In this document: one piece after another, positions 50,301-62,900 of the stretch
Position numbering within the stretch: the first letter of the stretch is position 1
Layout of the letters: every line of letters begins with the position of its first letter
DNA from: Marisa cornuarietis
Lineage: Eukaryota; Mollusca; Gastropoda; Architaenioglossa; Ampullariidae
DNA length: 64,000 bases
Assembly (NCBI GenBank): GCA_004794655.1
Contig: SMMW01000606.1
Span: forward strand, 1,385,501-1,449,500
Reading direction: 5' to 3'
The notes under the pieces: generated by a model
What the model was told of the DNA's origin: nothing
Databases searched by the model: none
The model's input: only the letters and a program-made list of their open reading frames with translations
Position numbers and translations under genes: made by a program

Positions 50301-53300
50301 GAATGTTTACGATACAGAATCAGAATTAGAGGACCTTGTTGATCCGTCTCATTTTCCAGCAAAGATTAATTTGCACGATTTTATAGAGGCTGTCTCTAAA
50401 ACTTGTTCAATCATTCATCTTGAGATTGATTTTGACATTACTTACACAATCGCGGTTGGGTCCTCACTCAGTGTACCATCTGTCAGGATGTGAACCTTTA
50501 TGTCCTGCAAATTAGAATCGCCAAAAACACTTTCATAACATCTCACAAATTTTCACATCTTCCATCTATGCGAGTAGCGCATGCTGTCTATGAAAGAGAC
50601 CTACGATAATTTAAAGCAGCTACTGAATTCCATTGAGTATAACAGGTGCAGCTGGCACCTCTATGGTGATTTGAAGGTAGTTTCCTTTTTTAACGGGACT
50701 GCAGCAGAGATAGACAAAATACAAGTATTTCTTATGGGAGTGGTATAGCTGAGGAAAGGAATTGTACTACATGCGGAAGGAATGGACTCGCAGACAAAAT
50801 GTAGCAGTTGGAGAGAAGAATATCCAGCACCCAGTTTTAGTCGAGAATCGCAAAATCCTGCTATCACCCCTTCACATCAAACTTGGTTAGATGAAGAACG
50901 TGAAAGTCATGGACCAGGCTTTGCCAGCTTTTGGATACCTGCATGAAAAATTCCCTCGACTCAGAAAGGCAAAGATTAAAGAGGCAGTTTTATGGGTCCT
51001 CAGATTTGAGACCTCTTCAAAGATGACCGCTTAAACAACTTGCTGCAGGGTGACGCAAAACAACCATCTAATGCTTTTCTCCTAGTGTCTACAAACTATC
51101 TTGGGAATGTTAGGGCAGAAAACTACAAGGAACTAGTAGAAGACATACTGATGCAGTATCAGAAACTTTGCTGCAATATGTCTCTGGAGGTCCACTTCCT
51201 TCATTCCGATCTGGACTTCTTTCCTGACAACTGTGGTATGGTTAGTGATGAACATGTTAAATGTTTTCACAAGGCATCGCAACAATGGAAAAAGGTACCA
51301 GGGAAATTTGTCCACAGCCATGTTGATTGTCGTATTCGTGTTTAGCGCATAAAAATTGATAAGAAATTATTAATTTTTGTCAGTAACATGACTTTGGTAA
51401 CAATTTGTTGACCAGCAAAATGCCTAACGCGATTCGCAATAATACTGTGCTTGGGCTTTCACTGAGTCCATGATACCTCCAATTAGTGGGACCTAATCGC
51501 CTAATATGCCTACACCTGAGCAAACGATTGCCAGTTCTGCACAAATACAAAGGTAATATTAGAGTCATTGTTTCATTGTCCTCGCGCTAACACCGCTCTT
51601 ACAGAGTCAACTGTGCCGTTGGGTGCGTTTAGTGCTTACTTTGTCTTACACCTATATTACTATTGTATAGTCGTGCAAGTAAAGATGGAAGCGAGGTTTA
51701 TGTTTTGAGACACAAAGTGGACTAACTCGACAGCCTGCATCTTTAGAATGAAAGCTGGACGTGAGTGATCGCCATTATCACGATGACTCGACAACCAGCG
51801 TAAAGGAAACGCTAGTTGCCAGAGAAGATGGTGCTGAAAATGAATGCTTAACCTAGCGTAGAATATCAATGCCAGAAATGAAGGAAGGAACAGGGGATAT
51901 AAGATCATAGAAAGGGACGAGAAATAAGGTAGGTCATGGTAATAGTAAAGGGCAGAGCTGAGATCTTGTGCCTTGTCCATGGTGTACTTGTACCACTGTG
52001 ATATAAAATAAAATATATTGTGACTGCTGACACTTACATCAAAAATAGATTTTGCATCCGATCCTCTGGCGGAGCTAGGCCAGTCGTTTAAGGACATATA
52101 TTTCCACGTTTCGCGATATTCATCGCCATAATCAAAGGCAACAAGCTCCTCTGTAACCTGTTTTGAAGAATTAATGCAATCAGCCTCAGTTCTACAGAAA
52201 AACACAAGGTTTTGTTTTCTGTTTTGTTAAAAATGGAACGAAATAATCTAGCATTAAAAGTTAGATGAACAATGCTTCCTTTGACAGGCACCTTGCTACT
52301 ACAGACAATATAGTTTCATAAAAATGATTCTTGAAGGCATTAGTTATCATTATTAACAGAGACGAATATAGACTAGTGACCAAAGCTTTTTTCAAGAGTA
52401 CGATATCTGGATTTCAACGTTTGATTATGCAAAATGTAGAATTTGATCTTGAAGATACTCTCTTAAACATTTCACGACACATCGAAGGGGATATAATGAT
52501 CTTAAGGGCGTAGGGTAGTGAAATGCTGGAGCCCTCATTTATCTGGGGGTCACCTTCTTGTCATGGTGGTGAGCACCCCATCTCCATAGTTGCCTTACCT
52601 TCCCCAGTACTCTACACACTCACGTACTTACTTCACACCTGCCTCAGCTAGAACGTTTAAGGCTCTAGACTAGTTTTTATTATCCATTATTATTTAAAAT
52701 GACTTTACATTATTATGATTTAATGAGTATTATATTATATCGAACCTGTTGAAAACTAAAGTTTGCGTTTGCAACCCCGTACTAAATTATTTAATTAAAA
52801 AATAAATGTAAAATATTATTGTCTTTATCACGACAACTGTTTTCAATAAATAGAAGTATTGGTATGATATTAATCTAAGATGCTATTGTATTAACAGGAA
52901 AACAGTAATATTACAGATTCTTCAGTAATTACTCTTATCCTTAGCTTGGCAATAAAATGACGCAACGCTAGAACTTAATTAAAATAATCATGAACTAAAA
53001 GCCTTAAATGTCAATGCATGTTACAACGAAATTGGAGACTCCAAGACTGCAAATTTAACTCTAACTACTACTTACTTGTTCCTGTGTAATGTCGTTTCCA
53101 CTTTTCAGGAGTTTCACTGCTTTGTCCACGGAAAGCAAAAAAACAAAGGAATCTTTTTTTGCCCTTACTACTTGAGTTACATTTTCACCCGGTTTTACCT
53201 GCCTCTCATAATATTTGACACTGATCTGAAATAGAAAAGTAAGTGAAAATGTGGATGGTTTTATTGGTTTGATATGATTTTAATGATGTTTTCATAATTT

Positions 53301-56300
53301 GAATTAATGATCCGCATTAAATCATTAGCTTCACATAAATGCTACAATTTTGTAAAATCATACTCAAAGAAAGTTAATTTTTTTTAGTGCAACCTATTAC
53401 GAAAATAAACAGACGGGTAAAGCTATGATGATGACCATTAATTCACATTGTTTAAACAGACACGTTTATTACTGTATGTTCATATGTCCAAGCAAACACC
53501 AACACCCGACTAAAACTATAGAGGAACATTTAAAACATCACAACAAATACGGTCATGAAAAATAAAGCTGATATAAGATCCATTTCCCCCGCTGCCCCCT
53601 CCCCGCCCCGATATATCACACCCTTTCGAAATAGGTGAACATGGCCGCTGTGGTTAAGAATGCAAAACGAATTACGTATGCGACTCTATTGAAAAATTCG
53701 TTAAAGGTGGACAGTCTCATTTGTAACCTTCTACCAGCTTATCGTGACAGCAGTCGTGTGGTTAATTTGCATGCGTGGACTTTATACTTCCTTCATGTAC
53801 AGTAATAAATCACATTCGATCATCCTAGACGTAGCCTTTTACGGAGTGCCTCTCTTTCCAAATTTTCAGCCTTTTTTTGAAGCTCACTAAGGTCGATGCA
53901 GCCTGAATATTGTTTTTTGTCCTATGCTGACCTGTGTCAGGTTTGGGTATTTAAATGAAAATTAAATTGCTATATCTTGACATCTGCTTAAGAGTCTCAA
54001 GAGAGAGAGAGAGAGAGAAGAGGTCGAGCAGAGAAGGGGAATGTTACTAGTGAGCTGCAGTGAGTAGTACTCACGGGATTGTTCGTATAACCCCAAACTT
54101 TGAATGAAATGCTGTCAGCTACGACTTCTCCATCAGCCCGAATGTAGAAGACCAAAAGACGGGCATTGGGAGCCATACTATCGTCGATTGGAAACTTGAT
54201 TGTAAAAGATGAGCTGCCTGTCCAAGAAATTGAGTCAACTCTCGCTTCAGTGGCCATTATCCCCTTTGAGTATACCTGCAAAGCACAGACTCAAGCAATC
54301 ACTGATTAGAGATGAATTAAGAACATGATTTCATATGTGTATGTTAACTTGTGATGCCTTATAACATTCGTATTCACCACAGGACAAATTAAGGAACTAT
54401 GCAAAAGAAGAAACATAAATACGTCTCGATGTCAACACGTTGAGGTTCTGTTCTGTCGATTGAAATAGATTTAAAGGCAGCAAAGAACAGAAGTTCATCG
54501 TCAGTGACACTGTAGAGACTGAGCGAGTAGAATGAGATTGAGTCTGGGTCACCTTTTCGATATTTATGAAAATGGTGAGATTTGACAAGGCTGTCATTTG
54601 AGCTCACATAAAGACTAAATAATTTGTTAAGATTGGTTCTAGACCTATTCATCATAGGTTTCACATCATTGACAGATGGTAGAGTAATGAGTGGGCTTAA
54701 TCTGAAGATGTTTTTCAATCCTGAACAATGACAATGACAATGACCAACTTTATTTATCCCAGTGGGCAATTTGAATATGGGAATGTGCTCTAGTTCAACA
54801 GTGAAAAACAATGAGAAAAGAAAAAGAAGTGGGCAAGTAACAGTATATATATATATATAAAACTTACAACAAGGATAATCATAAATGCATCTATAACATC
54901 ACACACACCCACACACCCACCCACCCACCCACACACACCATTGACAGCTCATCTAAGATTGAGCAGCTGAACTGCAGATGACACAAATGATTTCAGATGT
55001 CTGTTACTTTTACATATAGTATGACATAGCGTTTACCTGAGCTTAGTAATACAAATTCGTTTGATAGTACATGTTCAGATAATGATAAAATGCATGAAGC
55101 TTTCCTAAGTATTCGTCGGTCACAAAAAGAAGCTAAATCCATCTGTTTGATACCAATTATCTTAGAACGTAGACCGCGAGGATCAACGATTACAATGATA
55201 TCTGTGCCTTTGTTATTTAATGATGTTAAAATGCATTTTGAGACTTTTTCATTTTATTGAGAAAACGGTAACTTCAAAGAGATGGTTAGAAGTTATTCAA
55301 ATGCCAATATCCATTTTAACTTTTGAATAGTAAGCGAAGGTGGCAGGATAAAACTAGACTGTATATAAATTTTATGGCTGTCTTTAATAAAATGTAGTAT
55401 GTATAGCAATGAAGCCATTAGTGTGTTTCCTTCTATGCTGAAATTAGTTTACATTTATCATTTACCTGATAATGTACGCTTCGGATATTCTCCGTTGTCA
55501 ATGCTGTAAACATCGCTAGGTCCCCAACCTGATGTAAACAGAAGAAAATATGAAAATAATGTTTTATCAGAGAGAAACTACTAGGAAGAACTCAAGATAC
55601 TGAAAGCAAAACAGAATTAACGATGTCCATCTTCAAATGAAATAATAAAAATCTCATTATTGACATTAAGACGTTATGAAATAAACTGACAATAAAAGCG
55701 ACCCATTTATTTTAGCTTCTTCATCTAGATGAAATATCTGGTGTAGGTCTTGACAGTTCTCTTACACAAATTTCTTTCCAGCGAGCATCTACATTCCTTG
55801 CTGAACATCAATCACCCTTCATTTTGAGAGAAAATGATGAATTCATTGATAATCAATGAATCAACCGTTCCCCTTATGCACAACAGGAGACCTTAACTGA
55901 GGCCTACTTTCTCTGGACTCTCTTGACAGCAAGCTTTTGACTGTATTGTCCACAGGTGTACCAAACTGACTTGAACACAAAATCTGGTTATTGTCTCAAT
56001 TTGATTAGTACACTTTCTAAATAGTCTCTAAGACTATGGTTATTTAACATCACTTACCAAGTATCATTACGCTTTGGAACTACATTTAATCTTTGCTATC
56101 TTTAATATTTGCTAATCAGTTATTCTCAATACAAAAAAATGAATAAACGAGGTTAGTACCTTGGATGTTCTACAAGTTTTAAACTTACCATTAGTTGTAC
56201 TGCTTCGATGCAAGAAGACAAAGATCACTGGGGAAAAACACTTACCCTTGGTATTATTATATTCATAATAACTTTGAGGAAGTTGATACTCGGGGAATAG

Positions 56301-59300
56301 GCCCTCACAAGTGTCTTTGAAGTAGAGAAATCATTTATTGTTGCCTGAAAACCACACAGTGAGAACATTTAAGCGCAATGCTGTATGTACTGTTTAATAA
56401 GAAAATGTTACCTAAACTAGTTTTGCTAACTTAACACTGACCGTGTAAACACTCATATCATTAATAAGGTATTCCTGTTTTGCATTTGATAGACGTATAA
56501 CTAAGAACAAAGTTAAAATAGTTTGTGTGTGTCATTTTGCAGAAAAATATATATTTTTACGATATTTGTCTGAAGGGAAATACTAAAATGATTTGAAATT
56601 TTAGAATTACCTTGATAGTGATGCTTGCAGCATTGTAAGTGGAAGTGCTGTTAACTGGCAGAAACCCGTTTGTTTGAAGATTAAAAACCTGATTAATTAT
56701 TGTTATAGCAGAGGATTTATCAGTAATTTCAAACGTCATGGTGATGGACTGTGAGGCAGAAAACGACGTATCGTCGAATTTGAACGCTCTCAGCTGAAAA
56801 AAAGTTAACAGCACATTCGTATAAGTTTAAACAGAAGAAAGTATCTGTCACAGATTCAGAGAATCAAAAACGAAATATTTTTCCCTTTTTCCCATTTTTG
56901 AGCCCCAGTTATAAGCAACAGTTCTTGACTTAACAGTTTATAATGATTGCAGTTGTGGTGACTTTTAGGGAGATCTGATTACGGAATGCACATCTACATA
57001 ATACAGACCCTGCTTTCTTCTTGTACTAAGTCCACACCAGGGATGAGCTATCCTGTCTGCGTCCTGCTTGTCAGCTAAACAACGGTGTGGTGTGACGGAA
57101 GTGCAGTTTACAGACAATGGATGCTTTCAGTGCTTTCTCGACATTCTATAGTTTACTGGTTTTCTTTGAAGTACATAAAGAAGAAATATTAGGAAGACAG
57201 ATGATGTCTGCTGTCTGGACAATGGTTTAAATTGCAACTTCGTAGTTGAAGCTAGTGGGCAATGCTTCTGTTGGTTTCTACACAAATATTTAATAAGTGT
57301 TTCTTCGTCCCTTGCAGTTTGTTCCTGTGACTAATTGGTTTGCGTAGGTCGCAGTTCAAAACTTTTATAAAAATTATTTTGAATGTTTGTTCTCAAGCAT
57401 GGTTGGTCTCTGGATTCTCTAACTTGCCTTGTCAGATTGATCTGATTCAAGAGGACTATTGTGCAGATTTTTATTTTGTCTTTTTCTCTTTGGGAAAGTC
57501 AGGGAAGACAATTCTCTGTTCGCACTTTTGCAGCCAGTTTTGCTTTGTGTTTGTATAATTATTCTGACGATTAATCTTTTGTACAAAGTTGGGTCTGCTA
57601 TGCATCCGCATGCAGAGTTGTTTATGACTGGTTTTCATTACAGTGTTTACACATGTCTTATATTTTATGCTTGTGTGGGCACCTTACATTCCCTTATGTT
57701 GCCCAGCCGGGAAATACCTGTTATCTAATGTTATGTAACATAATTATTACAAAGATTCTGAAGCTGTGGAGCAGCTTGGAACATAGAGAGATCACTCAAT
57801 GCCTCCACAAACTATGGATATTATAGCTTATGTAGCAGACGAAATGCTAAGACTATATCCCGTGCACTGCTGCTGACTTTTCTCGTGAAAACAGCAACTT
57901 TATTAAAGAAAGGTGTTTGTAATATTCTGGAAGCGGTTTAGTTCTGTCGTTATGTAAGCTTAAGCTAGCATCGTATGTGAAGCATTCAGTTTAGTTTTAG
58001 TGATGTTGTAGCAGCAAGGAGAACAGTAAGCGATCATGCTTTTGAACTGTGCTCATCCATTGTGAACCTTGAACATCCATACAATGTTGACAACAAAAGT
58101 TGTATCTGTTGGGACTTCTATTTCTGGTCTTCCTCGAGGAGTGTCTTTGCTTTCAATAAGCAAAAGCAAATAATAAACAAAGCAAAACACGCAATAATAC
58201 AAACCTAAACAAAAACAAAATAAGAAACAAGAAAAACTAACGAAGAAAAGCAAGAAAAAGAATAAATACAGAACACTCAAATGACTTTCAAGAATGAAGT
58301 ACTAATGATCTGTCAGTATCGAGAAAGGTGAAAGCGCACAATGATGTACTTACATAAACTGAATAAGGAAGCCCTGGCTTGAAGCTATTTGTTGTGATGG
58401 GAAGAAATTCCACTCCAGCCTCATGTTTATGAAAAGTGACAGTCGCTTTATCAGCCATAAAGTGTTCAGTTGCATCATCTCTCACCATGGCAACCACCTC
58501 GGCTTGTTTGCCTTCCAAATTAGTCGTGAAGAACGTTCTTCTGCACAAGTCTTTAAGCTGCTCGTTGGTGAATGAAAACTTGAATTCGCCTTTTGAATCA
58601 AGCTGCACAATTCCAATGGTTTGAACAGATTTAGTTAGTATCAGTGTACGAAATCAGGGCAAACGATGATTTTCCTCTACATACTTTATCATTATAATTG
58701 TTTAGCAAAAGAGTCAGTGCATGTAACAATAATGGTTGTGTAATTTGCTTTATTAAGTGCGTAAAACATTGAGATATCTCCTAGAATCAGGATAATAAAA
58801 TCGCCCTCAGCCCACTTACATAATTTATCAGGCAGAAAAAAACGGCGTTACCATTTCTTTAAGTGACTGTGAATAAGCGCATTTCCTACAGTATAAACGA
58901 AAAAAGATCTGTATCGGAAATTTAAAGCTTCCAATCGACACCAGCTCTGCTTTGTAAAACTGATTCCAAAAGAAAATGAAGCTGCGGTGTTTTTAGTTAA
59001 TTTCATTTATTTCTCGGTGTTTTTTCGTTTCTTTGAAGACTGAGATAATCTTTCAAAGGGTTTGAGTAGTGTTTATCAATCACAAACTCTTAACCTGCAA
59101 GAAAAAACTCCCCAACAAAAGAAAACACACCGTTCCGTTAACTGTTTTGTTTGGCGTTTGTTCGACTCCTGGCCTCAGTAGCCGTACTCTAACAAATGCA
59201 GTAGCCTCTGTCAACGGTCTTCCGAAGGTGTATCTGCAGACATACATTTTCTCAATTTACAAAAAATCAAAGTTTTTCTGGTTTCATCCAGTCAAGGACA

Positions 59301-59902
59301 GTGCCCAGTTTGCGTTGTTTATTGTTCCACAACCAAACACTTTGTTTTTTTATGTTATATATATTGAGCCCTGAGCTCTGAGCTCTGAGCACCCTCCTAT
59401 GTACATTGCCCACTGGGGACATAAAATTGGTCATTGTCATTGCCACTACTTATGTATAAGAATATCACACAACTCCATATAGCGTTATGATGTTTCTATC
59501 TACGTACTGTTGGTATTATGTGATATGCGCTTTTTGTATATAGGCCAATAAGCAATGTCTCTGTATCACTGGTGTGTGTGTGTGTGTGTGTGTGTGGGTG
59601 CTACTGTTTTAAAAATTGATGGCACAGAATTACGTCCTTACTTGGCGCTCACTGTTCCGTTGAGGGATGAATAAATCAGCAAATTTTTAGGAACACTTAT
59701 GATTGCTCCAAACTTTGGCAAGACTGAAATGGAAGAACACACGATCGGGAGCAATATGAATAACAGACAAACTCAAGAAAATACTCTCTTACTCTGTCTT
59801 TCTTACTGTTTGTCTTTCCCACTTCTCTCTGTCTCTCTTTCTGTCTCTCTTTCTCACACAGAAACACAAGTGTATACACACATATACACACATATACACA
59901 CA

Positions 59903-59951
<49 letters not shown>

Positions 59952-62900
59952 CTTCGTATGTTTGAGTATCAACAGGGAAATGCAAAAAAAATGACATGTT
60001 CACTTTCAGCCTTTTATGCAAAAGTTACTACACTCCTAAGCCCCAGCTGTTGTTTACTTTATTTATGAACTTACCGTATTCGTCGACCAAGAAGGTCTTT
60101 GTCTCGTTTTGTCCCTAGAAAAAAGTAAACAAATGAATTTTTACTACGGACATCTACGTGGCATTTATTTCCACTCCATAAATTTAGTATTGCTGAAAAC
60201 GGAAAAACACTCAGGTGATTAAAACAAATTTCTAAAAAGTACATACTTCATAATATATGGCCTGTTTGTGAGAGTGGGGACGAGTAACTGAGTAACATTT
60301 GTGACACATAACAAGAAGTTTTGTAATGTCGTCTTGCGTAACGTAGGAAGTGACGTAAGTGACGTGAGTATTGCAAAGTTAGTGCCTGTAATTGAACTGT
60401 CAAATTTACCAATATTTGGACTTCGATAGTCCAATTTCCCAGAAGAGGGTAAGCAGATATCGGCATGCTGAGTTCAACCACACCAGTATCACCTGCATCC
60501 TTTTCTTTCCATAAGTGCATGATATTGCCTTCAGGATCCTAAATACAAACCACATGCAACGTTTCATATCAGATTTAAATTCAAGACAAATGTAAATAAC
60601 CATTCCGTTCCATTACATCCTGTAGATTTACATTCACTGCATTGATGCAGCAATATTAGTTCAGTTAAAGATGAATATTGAACAAAAAAAATCTACCACC
60701 AAACTTAAATGATTACTTATGTATTTATTATGCGATGATTACCACTAAAATTTAATGTATGTACTGGCACATTTACTATTTACTAATTTCTGCCATTAAA
60801 GCTAATTAGTTACATATTTCACAGACACACAATAAACGCCAACTTGTGTATCAATGGAACACTCGCCTTAAAAGTATAAATTAAGACCACAAAATGTACC
60901 ACATATCACCAGCATATCAAACAAAAGTAAAGTAAAATACCTTAATCAATACATCCATTGGCGACTTCTGTATTGATAGATCCGCGTTCATAGCCAATAT
61001 TCTTATTAAGACTGAAAAAATTAGAAAAAAAAATTTTCTCAGCACCCAAACATCATATCCGTGTTACTATAGCGAAATGGAGGTGCTGTTGGCACATGGC
61101 TAGCATGATCAACCTCAGAGCAGAAACTTGCTATTGCCCTTTTCAAATATATCTGTACCAGTATTCCTACTTTAGAACTCCGCCATTGCCGGTCCCAAGC
61201 CCGGATTAGGAAGGTTGGGCGTATGGCTAGCAACCCTACTCCGTGAAACTTTTCTACGGTACTATATAAACGACGGCTATGCTGTCACCTCACGTGCCAG
61301 ACGGCACAAAGAGGATTGGTAATGATGGTGATTATGATGCCTTGTTTAGAGTTCAAATACTTTAGCCCAGTTAGTAAATAATATCAAAATAAAACGTATA
61401 GAGAAAATATAATCATTACCACCAGAAGATGTTAGGAATGATTTGGAGACACATGTCCCTCTTTTATATTTCTTCCATTGCTCTAGTTTCTTTTACTATT
61501 TTAGTAATCGTCATAGAAGACACAGAGGTTCCTATCACTAATTACAATTTTTTTACCTCTTTTTATTTGTAAGGGACCTACCTGTGTCGCCAGGTTTGTA
61601 AACGGCTTTGTCTGTCTGTACAAAAATGGAAAAGCCTTTGCGATCCACAAGTACAGTTGCACGTCTGTCAAAGACAATCTGACCACTCGCTTTTACTTGC
61701 ATTTCGTAGGCGGATGAACTTTGGGCAGGAATCTGTTGATTGATTCATGCGTAATCAGTCTTTCAAATCGATTTCAAGCTAATTGACTCGTTTATGAAGG
61801 AATGTGTTTGATAAGACTAAGTTTCGATCTGTGAGTAAAAAAGTTAAAACGACCACTGTTTGTTCCTACTGTGTAGATAAAGTCATGTTTGTTCTGAAGC
61901 TCAAACTGGTGCCAAGCTGAAGCCCAAAAGAATCGTAAGATTTTTCAGGCCTCATGAACAAGCACGCTTATAGACAGGCAAATCTGTAACTGCGTTCAAT
62001 TTTATCTGGTGTGTTTTTTTTCATCTGAGTGCGCAAAACAACAACTGAGGATGTTTACAAAAGAAATATTATCATATCTATACAGTAGGAAATAACAGTA
62101 GTTTCTTTTAACTTTGATTTTAAAGGTAGTCCCATATAACGAAGAAAACCAAATAAAAACGAGGTTAATTATCAACAGAGTAATAAAAAGGTCTATCATG
62201 TTCGTTGAAAGGAATACTTACTGTCATAAGAAAAATTGCAGGGATAGCTGAAATGAAAGAAAGGGAGTTTTTTTTAAATTGACGTTATGTTCTGGTGCGA
62301 ACTAAAAGAAAGAGAGCGAAGGAAGACTGAAGTAATTTATTAAATGGGTTATGTTGTTTTATGCTTTGTTATGTTTGGAGACAATCATCATAGATTACAA
62401 GAATAAAAGCAATCATTGAGTAATATACAGAGAAAGATTCAATTAAAAATGTAATAAGTCCAATCCCGTTACACACTCGCTACTGCATGCACATTCACTT
62501 GGACTCAGAGATGTGCATTACGCATACCAATTTATCTACATTTTATATTTAAAAAATATGTTCTCCCATCTGGGCGGAATAAAAAGAAAGTACTTTAGTG
62601 TTTGACCTGCTAAACAAAGGGCAAATTGGAATTTGCAGTTTTACCACCGATGACACAAAGCTTATATAAATTCAAATTTGAAGCCACAAGTTTGATTTTA
62701 TTAGTTCATCTTTACCTGTTTCATGTGTGCAATGATGATGATGATGATGATTTTTCCATGAACACGAGAGTATTGTAAAATTATAACATAATGTATCTTA
62801 TTCTTTTCTTAGAGTTCAAAGTACTTAACATTTGAAAAACTTTTTTTGGGAAGCGTTCTTTGGGCACTTGCAATACTTCGTACCAGTGTGCCAATGTATC

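Larger units (their letters stand above)
46553..53225 (-). other. Bait-region exons of the TEP gene
   Basis: Exons 15-19. Exon 15 ends the upstream macroglobulin domain (LLSVDKAVKLLKSGNDITQE). Exons 16-18 encode about 105 residues of low conservation, with an acidic Tyr-rich part (FDYGDEYRETWKY), ILTDGTLSEDP, and a Pro/Ser/Glu-rich stretch (SIPLSLPEFDRSEKPYMPD) before YFPETWLWEMV, which starts the next conserved block leading to APDTITTW. This is the place where proteases cut family members. The segment has few basic pairs (single R/K only), and the flanking introns carry two decayed mobile elements. Confidence 0.7.

Noticed and set aside
58053..58280. Extra TEP exon (reading PEIEVPTDTTFVVNI)
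   Set aside because: Exons at 58602-58354 and 56793-56611 already join in phase 0 and read through the conserved domain; this segment lacks good splice borders.
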